Assembly (NCBI RefSeq): GCF_002150765.1
Contig: NZ_MUYM01000061.1
Coordinates: 1-64,000 of the forward strand
Direction of reading: 5' to 3'
DNA from: Lentzea kentuckyensis
Lineage (GTDB): Bacteria > Actinomycetota > Actinomycetes > Mycobacteriales > Pseudonocardiaceae
Length of the DNA stretch: 64,000 nt
Below are positions 27,038-36,003 of the stretch, piece by piece. The notes below the pieces were generated by a model. That model searched no databases and was not told the origin of the DNA. It saw only the letters and a list, made by a program, of their open reading frames with translations. Numbering within the stretch: position 1 is the stretch's first letter; every line of letters starts with the position of its first letter. The translations under genes were made by a program, and so were the position numbers.

Positions 27038-28089
27038 GCCGCCACCTCCACATGCGCGTCGTCCCCGACGACCAGCCGATGTTGCTTCGCCGAACCCACC
27101 CTGGCCTTGCGCCCGATCAACGACGTCTCGATGCCGGAGACGTTGTGCACGAAGGCACCCGACAGCACGATCGAGTCGGACACCCCGGACTCGGTGATCC
27201 GGCAGTCCGCGCCGATCGCCGTGTACGGCCCCACGATCGACTCCTCGACCAGCGTGCCGGCACCGATGATCGCGGGCCCGACGATGCACGACCGCACGAC
27301 GCGGGCGCCCTCCTCGACGACGACCTCGCCGATGAGCGTGCTCTCCTCGTCGACGATGCCCTGGACGTCCGCGCGCATCCGCTGCAGCACCTCGCGGTTG
27401 CACTCCAGCACGTCCTCGACCTTGCCGGTGTCCTTCCAGAACCCCGAGTAGATCCGCGCCCGCACGTCACGGTCGTGCGTCACCAGCCACTGCAACGCGT
27501 CGGTGATCTCCAGCTCGCCACGCCACGACGGCTCGATCGCGTCCACCGCCTCGTGGATGCGCGGGGTGAAGAAGTACACGCCGATCATGGCGAGATCACT
27601 GCGCGGCTCCTGCGGCTTCTCCACCAGCCGCGTCACGCGCGAGTTCTCGTCCACCTCCGCAACGCCGAACGCCCGCGGGTCCGGCACCTTGTAGACCACG
27701 ACCTGCGCGGACGGCCGCACCGCCGCGAACTCGTCGGCGATCTCGGAGATGCCCTCGACGAGCATGTTGTCGCCCAGGTACATCACGAAGTCGTCCTCGC
27801 CCAGGAACGGCCGCGCGATCTTCACGCAGTGCGCGAGTCCCAGCGGTGCGTCCTGCGGGATGTACGTGATCGCCACGCCCAGTGCGGACCCGTCGCCCAG
27901 CACGTCGGAGATCTCGTGAGCGCGGTCGCCGACGATGATGCCGATCTCGGTGACCCCGATCTCGCGCAGGTTCTCCACCACGTACTCGAGCACCGGCTTG
28001 TTGGCGATCGGGATCAGTTGTTTCGGCATCGAATAGCTGAATGGTCGCAGGCGTGTTCCCGCGCCTCCGGACAGCACCAGGGCCTTCAT
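27034..28089 (-). CDS. rmlA: Glucose-1-phosphate thymidylyltransferase, long form
   Basis: A 351-residue nucleotidyltransferase that makes dTDP-glucose. LSGGAGTRLRPFSYSMPKQLIPIANKP is the nucleotide-binding signature. The protein is about 60 residues longer than the short RmlA, with a C-terminal left-handed beta-helix (repeats such as GEVVVEEGARVVRSCIVGPAIIG), as in StrD-type enzymes of antibiotic deoxysugar pathways. It is translationally coupled to rmlB. The pair may serve cell-wall sugars or a glycosylated metabolite encoded elsewhere. Confidence 0.95.
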   Translation of the reverse strand: MKALVLSGGAGTRLRPFSYSMPKQLIPIANKPVLEYVVENLREIGVTEIGIIVGDRAHEISDVLGDGSALGVAITYIPQDAPLGLAHCVKIARPFLGEDDFVMYLGDNMLVEGISEIADEFAAVRPSAQVVVYKVPDPRAFGVAEVDENSRVTRLVEKPQEPRSDLAMIGVYFFTPRIHEAVDAIEPSWRGELEITDALQWLVTHDRDVRARIYSGFWKDTGKVEDVLECNREVLQRMRADVQGIVDEESTLIGEVVVEEGARVVRSCIVGPAIIGAGTLVEESIVGPYTAIGADCRITESGVSDSIVLSGAFVHNVSGIETSLIGRKARVGSAKQHRLVVGDDAHVEVAA

Positions 28090-28171
28090 GGAACGTCTCC
28101 TCCACCGTCACGTGGCACCGAGGTTCGCCGCCCGTGGTGGACCGCAACTGGAGAACGGCCTCAACAACGAA

Positions 28172-28205
28172 GAAGGGGCCCGCGCTGGTCAGCGCGAGCC
28201 CCTTC
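28172..28205 (-). terminator. Hairpin terminator
   Basis: GAAGGGGCCCGCGC (28172-28185) pairs with GCGCGAGCCCCTTC (28192-28205), with one mismatch. It is 13 bases beyond the stop of the membrane protein gene at 28218 and upstream of rmlA. Confidence 0.75.
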
Positions 28206-28217
28206 CACCCAGACGAA

Positions 28218-28991
28218 CTACCTGTCCGACATCGGCATGCCCGACGGCGGCGTAGGCATGTCACCGGCACGGCCACCCACGCCTGCGGGCATCTCCTGCG
28301 ACGCGCGCGGCGTCGGCGACTGGGCGGCCGCGGCCTCGTCCTGCACGCGGTTCAGCCAGCCCTCCCAGCGCGACTGCATCGGGCGGACCAGGCCGCCACC
28401 CACACCGATGACGATCACGCCGGCGACCGTGGCGAGCACGGCGATCAGCACCGGCATCGTCACCGAGATCGCGATGCCCAGCTGGTTGAGCGCCGCGATG
28501 ACGCCCAGCGCCATCACGAAGCCGTAGGTGATGTTGCCCATGATCTTCGTGTACGAGCGCTGGCCCAGCGCACCGGTCACGAGGCCCCGCAGCGCGGTGC
28601 CGATCGCCGACGCGACGATCACGAGCACCATCGCCACGACGATCCGCGGCAGGTACGCGATGACCTCGTTGAGCAGCGTGCTGACCGGGTTCGAGGCGCC
28701 GAACACGCCGAACGCCAGCTGCAGCGCGATGAGCAGCACGAAGTAGTAGACGATCTTGGCGATGAGGCCGGTCGCGTCCATCGACGACTGCCGCATCGCG
28801 CCGTGCAGGCCCGACTTGTCGACGAGCTTCTCGAAGCCGACGCGCTTGAGCAGGAACTGCACGCCCTTGGCGAGTGCCTTGGCGATGAACCAGCCGATGA
28901 CCAGAACGAGCAGGAAGCCGAGCAGCTTCGGCACGAACGTGGCGACCATCGCCCACGCCTGGCCCAGGCCCTCGGTGATTTGCGAGCCCAC
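28218..28991 (-). CDS. Membrane protein with TM-helix repeats (CmpX/MscS-related)
   Basis: A 257-residue protein with about five hydrophobic helices. Two stretches, LLGFLLVLVIGWFIAKALAKGV and RIVVAMVLVIVASAIGTALRGLV, are copies of the conserved TM-helix element of CmpX-like and mechanosensitive-channel-related proteins. The C-terminal 45 residues are Pro, Ala and Met rich and probably cytoplasmic and disordered. GTG 28991 has AGGAGGG five bases upstream. A role in envelope stress or osmotic response is only inferred from the family. Confidence 0.75.
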   Translation of the reverse strand: MGSQITEGLGQAWAMVATFVPKLLGFLLVLVIGWFIAKALAKGVQFLLKRVGFEKLVDKSGLHGAMRQSSMDATGLIAKIVYYFVLLIALQLAFGVFGASNPVSTLLNEVIAYLPRIVVAMVLVIVASAIGTALRGLVTGALGQRSYTKIMGNITYGFVMALGVIAALNQLGIAISVTMPVLIAVLATVAGVIVIGVGGGLVRPMQSRWEGWLNRVQDEAAAAQSPTPRASQEMPAGVGGRAGDMPTPPSGMPMSDR

Positions 28992-29156
28992 GGGCCCTCC
29001 TAGAACAAAGTTGCGGTGAGTGAAGATCCGACCAGTTGATCGTTTCGCGGATCACACCGCTCAGCAACCTCGACACTGTGACACGAAAGGGTGGCTGACG
29101 TGGATTTTTGTCTCAATACAGTCCAGAGTGGAACCACCGGTGGGGACCGGGGAGAG

Positions 29157-29191
29157 GGAAGCGCCCGCCACGCTCTGTGTCGGGCGCTTCC
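29157..29191 (-). terminator. Terminator of the secreted hydrolase gene
   Basis: GGAAGCGCCCG (29157-29167) pairs perfectly with CGGGCGCTTCC (29181-29191) around a 13-base loop, seven bases beyond the minus-strand stop at 29198. Confidence 0.75.
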
Positions 29192-29197
29192 ACATTT

Positions 29198-30766
29198 CTA
29201 CGGCCTGGCCGAGAGTCCCCGGCCGTCCAGATACGACTGCATCCGGTCCGGGGACAACGCCGGAGCAGGTGCCGGAGCCACCCCGCCCTGACCGTCCTTC
29301 GGCACGTCCGGCCGCGGGTCGCCGGCGCACTCGGAACTGCTGCCGGGCAGCGCCCCGTCGATCAGGTACCGGTTCACCTTGCCGTCGACGCAGGAGTTGC
29401 CGCCGTTGTAGATGCCGTGCTTGCCCTCGTCGACGACGGTGATCAGGTTGTGCCCGAGCCGCGCCGCCATCGCCGGGCCACCCGCGTACTGGGTCTGCGT
29501 GTCGCCCTCCGACTGCACGACGACGCCGACCGGGTAACCGTTGCGGCCGAGCTTGACCGCCTCCTCCGGCGGGGTGAACGAGCGGAACGTGCACGTCATC
29601 GGGGCGGCCCGGACGATGCCGAAGCCGTACGGGTAGCGCTCGCGGAAGGTGCGCATGTCCTCGTAGTAGATGTGCAGGTCGGTCGGCCAGGCCGACTCGC
29701 AGGTGACCGTGTCGAACACGCCGGACCGCAGCTCCTGCAGGCTGGTCTTCGCGAGCACCTGCCCTGCCTTGGCGCCCTCGGCGTTCTCCGGCTTCTCCCC
29801 CGACCGCAGCTTGGTCACGATCGTCGCCAGGTCCGACCACAGTGGACGGTAGCGGGCACCCACGCCCATCGCCCCGTCGAAGGAAGACCGGTTGTACTCG
29901 CCGATCGGCGTGGTGTTCAGCTTCGCGGCGACCTTCTCGACCTCGGCCAGCACCTCGGTCTGCGACTTGCCCAGCGCGAACTTCTCGTTGCGCTCCCCCA
30001 CCCAGGTCGCCCACGTCTCGACGTCCTGCCGGTACGCGACGGCCTGCTGGCGGAACTGCTCGTGCCAGATCCACTCCGGGTGCACCGCCGAGTCGAGCAC
30101 GCTGCGGTCCAGGCGGTTCGGGAACAACGTCCCGTACACCGCGCCCAGGTAGGTGCCGTAGGAGTAACCCAGATAGTTGATCTTCGGCTCGCCCAGCACC
30201 GCGCGCACGACGTCCATGTCCCGCGCGGTGTTGGCGGTGCTGATGAACTGGCGGATCCCGCCGGACGACTGCTGGCACGCCTCCTCGGCCTCGCGCGCCT
30301 CGGCCGCCCACTTGCCGAACTCGCCGTCCGCCGGCCGGGATTCCGGCGCGGCGATCGCCGGTGCGGCCCGGCAGTTCAGCGCCGTCGAACCGCCGACGCC
30401 GCGCGGGTCGAAGCCGATGAGGTCGTAGACCTGCGCGAGCTCGGACTTGGCCAGGAACAACGGCAGTCCGACCCCGGAACCCCCAGGTCCACCCGGATTG
30501 GTGAACAGCACGCCGCGCCTGCGGTCCTGCGCCGCCGCCTTCTTCCGGCTGATCATCAGGTTGATCCGGTCGCCCGCCGGTTTGGCGTAGTCGAGCGGCG
30601 CGACGAGCGTGGCGCATTCCAGCTCGCTCAGCTTTCCGCTGCACTGCGCCCACTTGACCGGTTGGGCGACGTACTCGGCGAGAGGGTCGGGAGGATCGGC
30701 CGAAGCGGCGACACTCGTCGACAGCAGCGCCACCACGCTCAGGGCCAGGGCCGGGAACCTACGCAA
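29198..30766 (-). CDS. Secreted tripeptidyl aminopeptidase-like alpha/beta hydrolase
   Basis: A 522-residue exported hydrolase of the Streptomyces TAP/SlpD group. The signal peptide covers about the first 25 residues from TTG 30766, which sits seven bases after GGAGG; GTG 30787 would add seven residues. The nucleophile is the Ser of GYSYGTYLG, the GGPGGSG loop forms the oxyanion hole, and DEGKHGIY supplies the likely catalytic His. C-terminal cysteines may form disulfides. It probably trims peptides outside the cell. It is divergent from fasR. Confidence 0.9.
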   Translation of the reverse strand: MRRFPALALSVVALLSTSVAASADPPDPLAEYVAQPVKWAQCSGKLSELECATLVAPLDYAKPAGDRINLMISRKKAAAQDRRRGVLFTNPGGPGGSGVGLPLFLAKSELAQVYDLIGFDPRGVGGSTALNCRAAPAIAAPESRPADGEFGKWAAEAREAEEACQQSSGGIRQFISTANTARDMDVVRAVLGEPKINYLGYSYGTYLGAVYGTLFPNRLDRSVLDSAVHPEWIWHEQFRQQAVAYRQDVETWATWVGERNEKFALGKSQTEVLAEVEKVAAKLNTTPIGEYNRSSFDGAMGVGARYRPLWSDLATIVTKLRSGEKPENAEGAKAGQVLAKTSLQELRSGVFDTVTCESAWPTDLHIYYEDMRTFRERYPYGFGIVRAAPMTCTFRSFTPPEEAVKLGRNGYPVGVVVQSEGDTQTQYAGGPAMAARLGHNLITVVDEGKHGIYNGGNSCVDGKVNRYLIDGALPGSSSECAGDPRPDVPKDGQGGVAPAPAPALSPDRMQSYLDGRGLSARP

Positions 30767-30887
30767 GACGAAACCTCCACGCCGCACGAAAAGACCTCTG
30801 CTGCCCGAAGGTATGGCCGTTCAAACGGTTGCATGGGTTCTGTCACCCGTCCCGGTGATGTCACCTCCAACGCCTTAAGCTGCGGGT

Positions 30888-32087
30888 ATGACCACCACGA
30901 AGGCGAAGGAGGAGCACCCGCCCACCCTCTCCGCCCGCACGATGCGCAAGATCGAACGCGCGTCCGGCTCGCTCGCCACGGCCAGTGTGTCCGAGATGGA
31001 ACAGCGGCTGCCGTGGTTCGCCCGGATGCCCGCTGACCAGCGTGCGAGCGTGCTGTTGCTGATCCAGAACGGCGTGGCGGGCTTCGTCGAGTGGCTGCAC
31101 GACCGGCAGCAGGCGATCCGGCTCACCGCGGATGCTTTCCGTTCCGCCCCCAAGGACATCTCCCGCTGGGTGAGCCTGCGCCAGACCGTCGAGCTCGTCC
31201 GGATAGCGCTGGAGCTGTTCGAGGACCGGATGCCGGCGATGGCGGAGACCGAGGCCGAACGCGCGCTGCTGATGGAGGGCGTGCTGCGGTACGGGCGGGA
31301 GATCGCCTTCTCCGCCGCCACCTCCTACGCGACGGCCGCCGAGGCGCGCGGCGCGTGGGACGCCCGGCTGGAAGCGCTGGTCGTGGACGGCATCGTGCGT
31401 GGCGACCCCGAGGAGTCGCTGCTGTCGCGCGCCGCTGCGCTCGGCTGGGACCCCGGGCTCGAAGCCACCGTGCTGGTGGGCAATCCCGGCGGCGAGGACC
31501 CGCCGACGATCATCTACTCGGTGCGCAGCAAGGCCGCCCGCGCGGGCCGGCAGGTGCTGCTGTCGGTGCAGGGCTCGCGGCTCGTGGTCGTGCTCGGCGG
31601 GCCGACGGAGACCGGTGAGGACGTGCTGGGGCGCATCGCCGAGGGGTTCGGCGAGGGACCCGTGGTGGCCGGGCCCACCGTCGCGAGCCTGTCCGAGGCT
31701 CATCGCAGCGCCAGCGACGCGCTGAGCGGGCTGCGGGCGGTCGTGGGCTGGCCGGCCGCGCCGCGTCCCGTCCGTTCGCTCGACCTGCTGCCCGAACGGG
31801 CGCTGGCCGGCGATCCGGAGGCCGAGTGGCAGCTGGTCGACAGGGTTGCCCGGCCGCTGGAGGACGCGGGCGGCGCGCTGCTGGAGACGGTGGACGCGTT
31901 CCTGGAGGTCGGCGGCGTGCTGGAGACGTGCGCGAAAAGGCTGTTCGTGCACCCGAACACGGTCAGATATCGCCTTCGGCGCGTTCAGGAAATGACGGGA
32001 AGAAATGCACATGACGCTCGAGACGCGCTTGTGCTTCGCGTCGCTTTGTCTGTAGGTCGCCTTGCACGGTCCCGGGGCCTGTGGTAG
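30888..32087 (+). CDS. fasR: PucR-family activator of fatty-acid synthesis (FasR)
   Basis: A 399-residue regulator with a PucR-type C-terminal helix-turn-helix (LEVGGVLETCAKRLFVHPNTVRYRLRRVQEMTGRN, about 345-380) after a GGDEF-like central fold. In Streptomyces coelicolor the PucR-type FasR, encoded just upstream of fabD-fabH-acpP-fabF, activates that operon; the gene order here is the same. Mycobacteria have a homologue in this position too. The assignment rests on family and synteny. It is divergent from the TAP-like gene and ends about 195 bases before fabD. Confidence 0.88.
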   Translation: MTTTKAKEEHPPTLSARTMRKIERASGSLATASVSEMEQRLPWFARMPADQRASVLLLIQNGVAGFVEWLHDRQQAIRLTADAFRSAPKDISRWVSLRQTVELVRIALELFEDRMPAMAETEAERALLMEGVLRYGREIAFSAATSYATAAEARGAWDARLEALVVDGIVRGDPEESLLSRAAALGWDPGLEATVLVGNPGGEDPPTIIYSVRSKAARAGRQVLLSVQGSRLVVVLGGPTETGEDVLGRIAEGFGEGPVVAGPTVASLSEAHRSASDALSGLRAVVGWPAAPRPVRSLDLLPERALAGDPEAEWQLVDRVARPLEDAGGALLETVDAFLEVGGVLETCAKRLFVHPNTVRYRLRRVQEMTGRNAHDARDALVLRVALSVGRLARSRGLW

Positions 32088-32195
32088 CGAACGGCATGTG
32101 ACGGAGTTCGCACACATCCGTTAGGGTGAGGGCCAAACGACCATGCGGCTCGCTGAGCTGGGCAGACGTCGGGCAGCGTTCACCCGTCCGACACT

Positions 32196-32214
32196 TTTGT
32201 AGGGTCTCTACAAA
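32196..32214. promoter_or_regulatory. Palindrome in the fabD promoter region
   Basis: TTTGTAG (32196-32202) and CTACAAA (32208-32214) form perfect 7-base arms around GGTCT. TACGAT follows at once (32215-32220) and could be a -10 element. The dyad lies 68 bases upstream of the fabD start, so it is a candidate binding site for FasR; that is inference. Confidence 0.55.
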
Positions 32215-32281
32215 TACGATCGCCGTACTTCGTTCTTTACGGCATGGGGTACCGGTGGGTTCACCAGCTTTAGTAATCGAC

Positions 32282-33211
32282 GTGATCGCACTCCTCGCGC
32301 CCGGACAAGGGTCCCAGACTCCCGGCATGCTCACCCCCTGGCTCGAACTGGAGGGGGCGGAGAAGCAGGTCCGCACGTGGTCGGAGATCACTGACCTGGA
32401 CCTGGTGCGTCTCGGCACCACCGCGGAGGCCGACGAGATCGTCGACACCGCGATCACCCAGCCGCTGGTCGTGGCGCTCGCGCTGCTCGCGTTCGGTGAG
32501 CTGCGCCGCCGCGTCGAACTGCCCGCCGACGTGATCGTCGCGGGCCACTCGGTCGGTGAGCTGGCCGCCGCGTCGATCGCGGGCGTCATCAGCGCCGACG
32601 ACGCGGTCGCCCTGGCCGGTGTGCGCGGTGCCGCGATGGCCCAGGCGTGCGCGCTCGAGCCGACCGGCATGGCCGCGGTACTCGGTGGCGACGAGGAGGA
32701 GGTGCTCGCGCGCCTCGAGGAGCTCGGTCTCGTGCCCGCCAACCGCAACGGCGCCGGCCAGATCGTCGCGGCCGGTCCTCGTCCCGCACTCGACGAGCTC
32801 GCGGCGAACCCGCCGGGCACGGCGAAGGTCCGCAAGCTGGCGGTCGCGGGCGCGTTCCACACCAAGTACATGGCGCCCGCCGAAGACGCGGTGCGCGCGC
32901 GTGCCGCCGAAGTCACCACGCACGACCCGTCGCTGCCGCTGCTGTCCAACAAGGACGGGCAGCTCGTCACCGAGGGCACCGAGGTGCTGCGCCGCCTGGT
33001 CACCCAGGTCACCAGCCCGGTCCGCTGGGACGTCTGCCAGGCGACCCTCGTCGAGAAGGGCATCGCCGGCTCGGTCGAGCTGCCGCCCGCCGGCGCGCTC
33101 ACGGGTCTCGCCAAGCGTGCGATGAAGGGCACCGCCACCCTCGCCCTCAAGACCCCCGACCAGCTCGAGAAGGTCGCGGAGCTGATCGACACCGTTGGAG
33201 CCACTCAGTGA
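32282..33211 (+). CDS. fabD: Malonyl-CoA:ACP transacylase
   Basis: A 309-residue enzyme that loads malonyl groups onto acyl carrier protein for type II fatty-acid synthesis. The catalytic serine S90 is in GHSVGE and the catalytic H193 in GAFHTKYM; the N-terminal PGQGSQTPGM motif is intact. The start is taken at GTG 32282 to give MIALLAPGQGSQ; no clear ribosome site precedes it, and GTG 32255 is an alternative. fabH overlaps its stop (GTGA). It is the first gene of the fab operon, downstream of the activator FasR. Confidence 0.95.
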   Translation: MIALLAPGQGSQTPGMLTPWLELEGAEKQVRTWSEITDLDLVRLGTTAEADEIVDTAITQPLVVALALLAFGELRRRVELPADVIVAGHSVGELAAASIAGVISADDAVALAGVRGAAMAQACALEPTGMAAVLGGDEEEVLARLEELGLVPANRNGAGQIVAAGPRPALDELAANPPGTAKVRKLAVAGAFHTKYMAPAEDAVRARAAEVTTHDPSLPLLSNKDGQLVTEGTEVLRRLVTQVTSPVRWDVCQATLVEKGIAGSVELPPAGALTGLAKRAMKGTATLALKTPDQLEKVAELIDTVGATQ

Positions 33212-34185
33212 CCACGTTCCAGGCCCCGCAGGCATCTGCGGGTAGCCGCATCATCGGCCTCGGCAGCTATCAGCCGGAGACGGTGGTCAGCAACCACGAC
33301 CTCGCCGCTCGCATGGACACGTCCGACGAGTGGATCCGCGAGCGCGTCGGCATCGCGAACCGGCGCGTCGCGAGCAAGGACGAGGGCGTCGTGGACATGT
33401 CCGTCGCGGCGGGCACCAAGGCGATCGAGGACGCGGGCCTCACCCCGGCCGACATCGGCGGCGTGATCGTGGCGACGTGCACCATGCCGTCGACGATCCC
33501 GAACGCCGCCGCGCAGGTCGCCACCAAGATCGGCATCAAGGCCGCCGCCGCGTTCGACCTGAACGCCGCGTGCGCGGGCTTCTGCTACGCCGTCGCGACC
33601 GCCTCGGACATCGTCCGCGCCGGCACGGTGAAGAACATCCTCGTCATCGGCGCGGAGAAGCTCACCGACTGGACCCACCAGGACGACCGCTCGACCGCGA
33701 TCATCTTCGCGGACGGCGCCGGTGCCGTCGTCGTGGGCGCCAGCGACGAGAACCACATCGGCCCCGTCGCGTGGGGTTCGGACGGCGAGATGTCCGAGGT
33801 CATCAGGATCGACGACCGCGACTCGTTCATCCACCAGGAAGGCCAGACGGTCTTCCGCTGGGCGACGACCCAGATCGCGCCCATCGCGATCCGCGCCGCC
33901 GAGCTCGCGGGCGTGGAACTGTCCGATGTGGACGTTTTCGCCCCGCACCAGGCCAATCTCCGCATCATCGAGGCGATCGCCAAGCGCCTGCGCAACAATG
34001 GTGCGCGGGAGGACCTGAAGGTCGCTCGAGACATCGTCGAATCCGGCAACACCTCCTCGGCCTCGATCCCCATGGCACTGGACCACATGAGGACCGCGGG
34101 CGAGATCTCGAGCGGAGACGTGGTGCTGATGGTCGGGTTCGGCGCGGGTCTGTCCTACGCGGGCCAAGTGGTCCGGTGCCCGTGA
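33208..34185 (+). CDS. fabH: 3-oxoacyl-ACP synthase III
   Basis: A 325-residue initiating condensing enzyme that joins acyl-CoA starters, in actinomycetes often branched, with malonyl-ACP. The catalytic triad is complete: C122 (AACAGFCYA), H247 (PHQANLRIIE) and N281 (SGNTSSAS). GTG 33208 overlaps the fabD stop, so the two are coupled. The 46-base gap to acpP contains only an AAGGGA ribosome site. Confidence 0.95.
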   Translation: MTTFQAPQASAGSRIIGLGSYQPETVVSNHDLAARMDTSDEWIRERVGIANRRVASKDEGVVDMSVAAGTKAIEDAGLTPADIGGVIVATCTMPSTIPNAAAQVATKIGIKAAAAFDLNAACAGFCYAVATASDIVRAGTVKNILVIGAEKLTDWTHQDDRSTAIIFADGAGAVVVGASDENHIGPVAWGSDGEMSEVIRIDDRDSFIHQEGQTVFRWATTQIAPIAIRAAELAGVELSDVDVFAPHQANLRIIEAIAKRLRNNGAREDLKVARDIVESGNTSSASIPMALDHMRTAGEISSGDVVLMVGFGAGLSYAGQVVRCP

Positions 34186-34231
34186 GCACCACCCAGAGTT
34201 TTTCCATCGTTTCAATCGAAAGGGAACTTCA

Positions 34232-34468
34232 GTGAGCGACAACGTCCTGTCCGGTCTTGCCGAGATCGTCGAAGAGGTCGCCGGTGTGGCCGCCGACGAC
34301 GTCACCGCTGAGAAGTCCTTCGTGGACGACCTCGACATCGACTCGCTGTCGATGGTCGAGATCGCCGTCCAGGCTGAGGACAAGTTCGGCGTGAAGATCC
34401 CGGACGACGAGCTGGCCAACCTCAAGACCGTTGGTGACGCGGTGAACTACATCACCAGCAACAAGTGA
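34232..34468 (+). CDS. acpP: Acyl carrier protein
   Basis: A 78-residue acidic carrier of the growing acyl chain. The phosphopantetheine attachment serine is S38 in DIDSLSMVE. The start is GTG 34232 after AAGGGA. Its TGA overlaps the GTG of fabF (GTGA). Length and position within the fab operon mark it as the primary-metabolism ACP rather than a polyketide one. Confidence 0.97.
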   Translation: MSDNVLSGLAEIVEEVAGVAADDVTAEKSFVDDLDIDSLSMVEIAVQAEDKFGVKIPDDELANLKTVGDAVNYITSNK

Positions 34469-35700
34469 CTTCCGGCATCGAGGTCGTCATCACCGGGCTG
34501 GGTGCCACCACCCCGCTCGGTGGTGACGTCACGTCGACCTGGGACGCGCTCCTGGCCGGCAAATCCGGGGTTCGCCCCATGACCCACGACTGGGTCGAGA
34601 AGTACGACCTGCCGGTCAAGATCGCTTCACAGCTCGTCGTCGACCCGACCGAGGTGCTCCCCCGCGTCGAGGCCCGCCGCCTGGACCGCTCCGAGCAGGT
34701 CGCCATCGTGGCGTCCCGCCAGGCGTGGTCCGACGCCGGCCACAACGACGACACCGTCGACCGCCAGCGCCTGGCCGTGATCATCGGCACCGGCATCGGC
34801 GGCGCGATCACCCTCCTGGCCCAGGACGACCTCCTGGAGACGCAGGGCCTGCGCAAGGTGTCGCCGCTGACCGTCCCGATGCTGATGCCGAACGGCCCGG
34901 CAGCCCACGTGGGCCTGGAACTCAAGGCCCAGGCAGGCGTGCACGCCCCGGTCTCCGCCTGCGCGTCAGGCGCCGAGGCCATCGCGTGGGCCTACCGCAT
35001 GATCATGTCCGGCGAAGCCGACGTGGTCGTGGCAGGCGGCGCGGAAGCGTGCATCACCGCGATCCCGGTCGCGGGCTTCTCCCAGGCCCGCACCATGAGC
35101 ACCCGCAACGACGAGCCGGAAAAGGCCTCGCGCCCGTTCGACACGGGCCGCGACGGCTTCGTCCTGGGCGAAGGCGCGGGCGTCATGGTCCTGGAACGCC
35201 GTGAGTTCGCGGAAGCCCGTGGCGCCAAGATCTACGGCCGCCTGGCAGGCATCGGCACCTCAGCCGACGGCTACCACATCACCGCCCCGGACCCCGAGGG
35301 CGTGGGCCAGTCCCGAGCCATCGCCGCCGCCTTGCGTTCCGGCGGCATCGACCCGGCCGACGTGGGCCACGTGAACTGCCACGCCACCTCCACCCCGGTG
35401 GGCGACGTCGCGGAAACCGTGGCAATCCGCAAGGCGATCGGCGACCACCCGGTCCTGACCGCCCCGAAGGGCGCCCTGGGCCACCTCCTGGGCGCGGCAG
35501 GCGCGGTAGAAGCCATCGTGACCGTCCTGTCGATCCGCGACGGCGTGGTTCCCCAAACGCTCAACCTGGAGAACCTGGACCCGGCCGTCACCCTGGACGT
35601 GGTCGCGGGCGAACCCCGCAAGATCAAGCTGGACGCCGCGGTGAACGACTCGTTCGGCTTCGGCGGCCACAACGTGGCACTGGCCTTCACCCCGGCCTAA
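34465..35700 (+). CDS. fabF: 3-oxoacyl-ACP synthase II
   Basis: A 411-residue elongating condensing enzyme. The catalytic residues C166 (SACASGAEA), H306 (NCHATSTPVGD) and H340 (KGALGHLLGAAG) are intact, and the FGFGGHN segment near the C-terminus is conserved. The start is GTG 34465, overlapping acpP by four bases. A GC-rich hairpin 13 bases after the stop ends the operon. Confidence 0.95.
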   Translation: MTSGIEVVITGLGATTPLGGDVTSTWDALLAGKSGVRPMTHDWVEKYDLPVKIASQLVVDPTEVLPRVEARRLDRSEQVAIVASRQAWSDAGHNDDTVDRQRLAVIIGTGIGGAITLLAQDDLLETQGLRKVSPLTVPMLMPNGPAAHVGLELKAQAGVHAPVSACASGAEAIAWAYRMIMSGEADVVVAGGAEACITAIPVAGFSQARTMSTRNDEPEKASRPFDTGRDGFVLGEGAGVMVLERREFAEARGAKIYGRLAGIGTSADGYHITAPDPEGVGQSRAIAAALRSGGIDPADVGHVNCHATSTPVGDVAETVAIRKAIGDHPVLTAPKGALGHLLGAAGAVEAIVTVLSIRDGVVPQTLNLENLDPAVTLDVVAGEPRKIKLDAAVNDSFGFGGHNVALAFTPA

Positions 35701-35712
35701 CCCACTCCCACG

Positions 35713-35742
35713 CGCCCCGGCCCGCACCAGCGGCCCGGGGCG
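35713..35742 (+). terminator. fab operon terminator
   Basis: CGCCCCGG (35713-35720) pairs with CCGGGGCG (35735-35742) around 14 bases, just after the fabF stop. Confidence 0.75.
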
Positions 35743-36003
35743 TCGTGCTGTCCAGGCACGCTCGTGCAGGGGTCCCCTCGGGCGCGGCTCGCTCTGGCCC
35801 GGCTTGGGACGGGACCACCCCACCCGAACCGCACCAACGCAACGCGCAGCCGCCGAAAGCAACAGGCGTGCCATCAACCCGCCCGCGGCGCTGGCCGGTC
35901 TTTGATCAGATTGGCGGGGTCCGGGGCGGAGCCCCGAGTCCTAAACGCAACACGCCCAACGCAAGGTGACCACCCGCATGAGTCGCGTCCAGCAACCCCC
36001 AGA
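35743..36003. other. Intergenic region with a small hairpin
   Basis: About 260 bases between the fab operon and a convergent gene. CGGGGC-GGA-GCCCCG (35922-35936) is a small hairpin, of a type common after actinomycete genes, and may terminate the minus-strand gene. The rest shows no convincing gene. Confidence 0.45.

Noticed and set aside
26063..27403. 446-codon extended form of rmlB
   Set aside because: The extra N-terminal part is the shadow of rmlA; GTG 27037 overlapping the rmlA stop gives the normal length.
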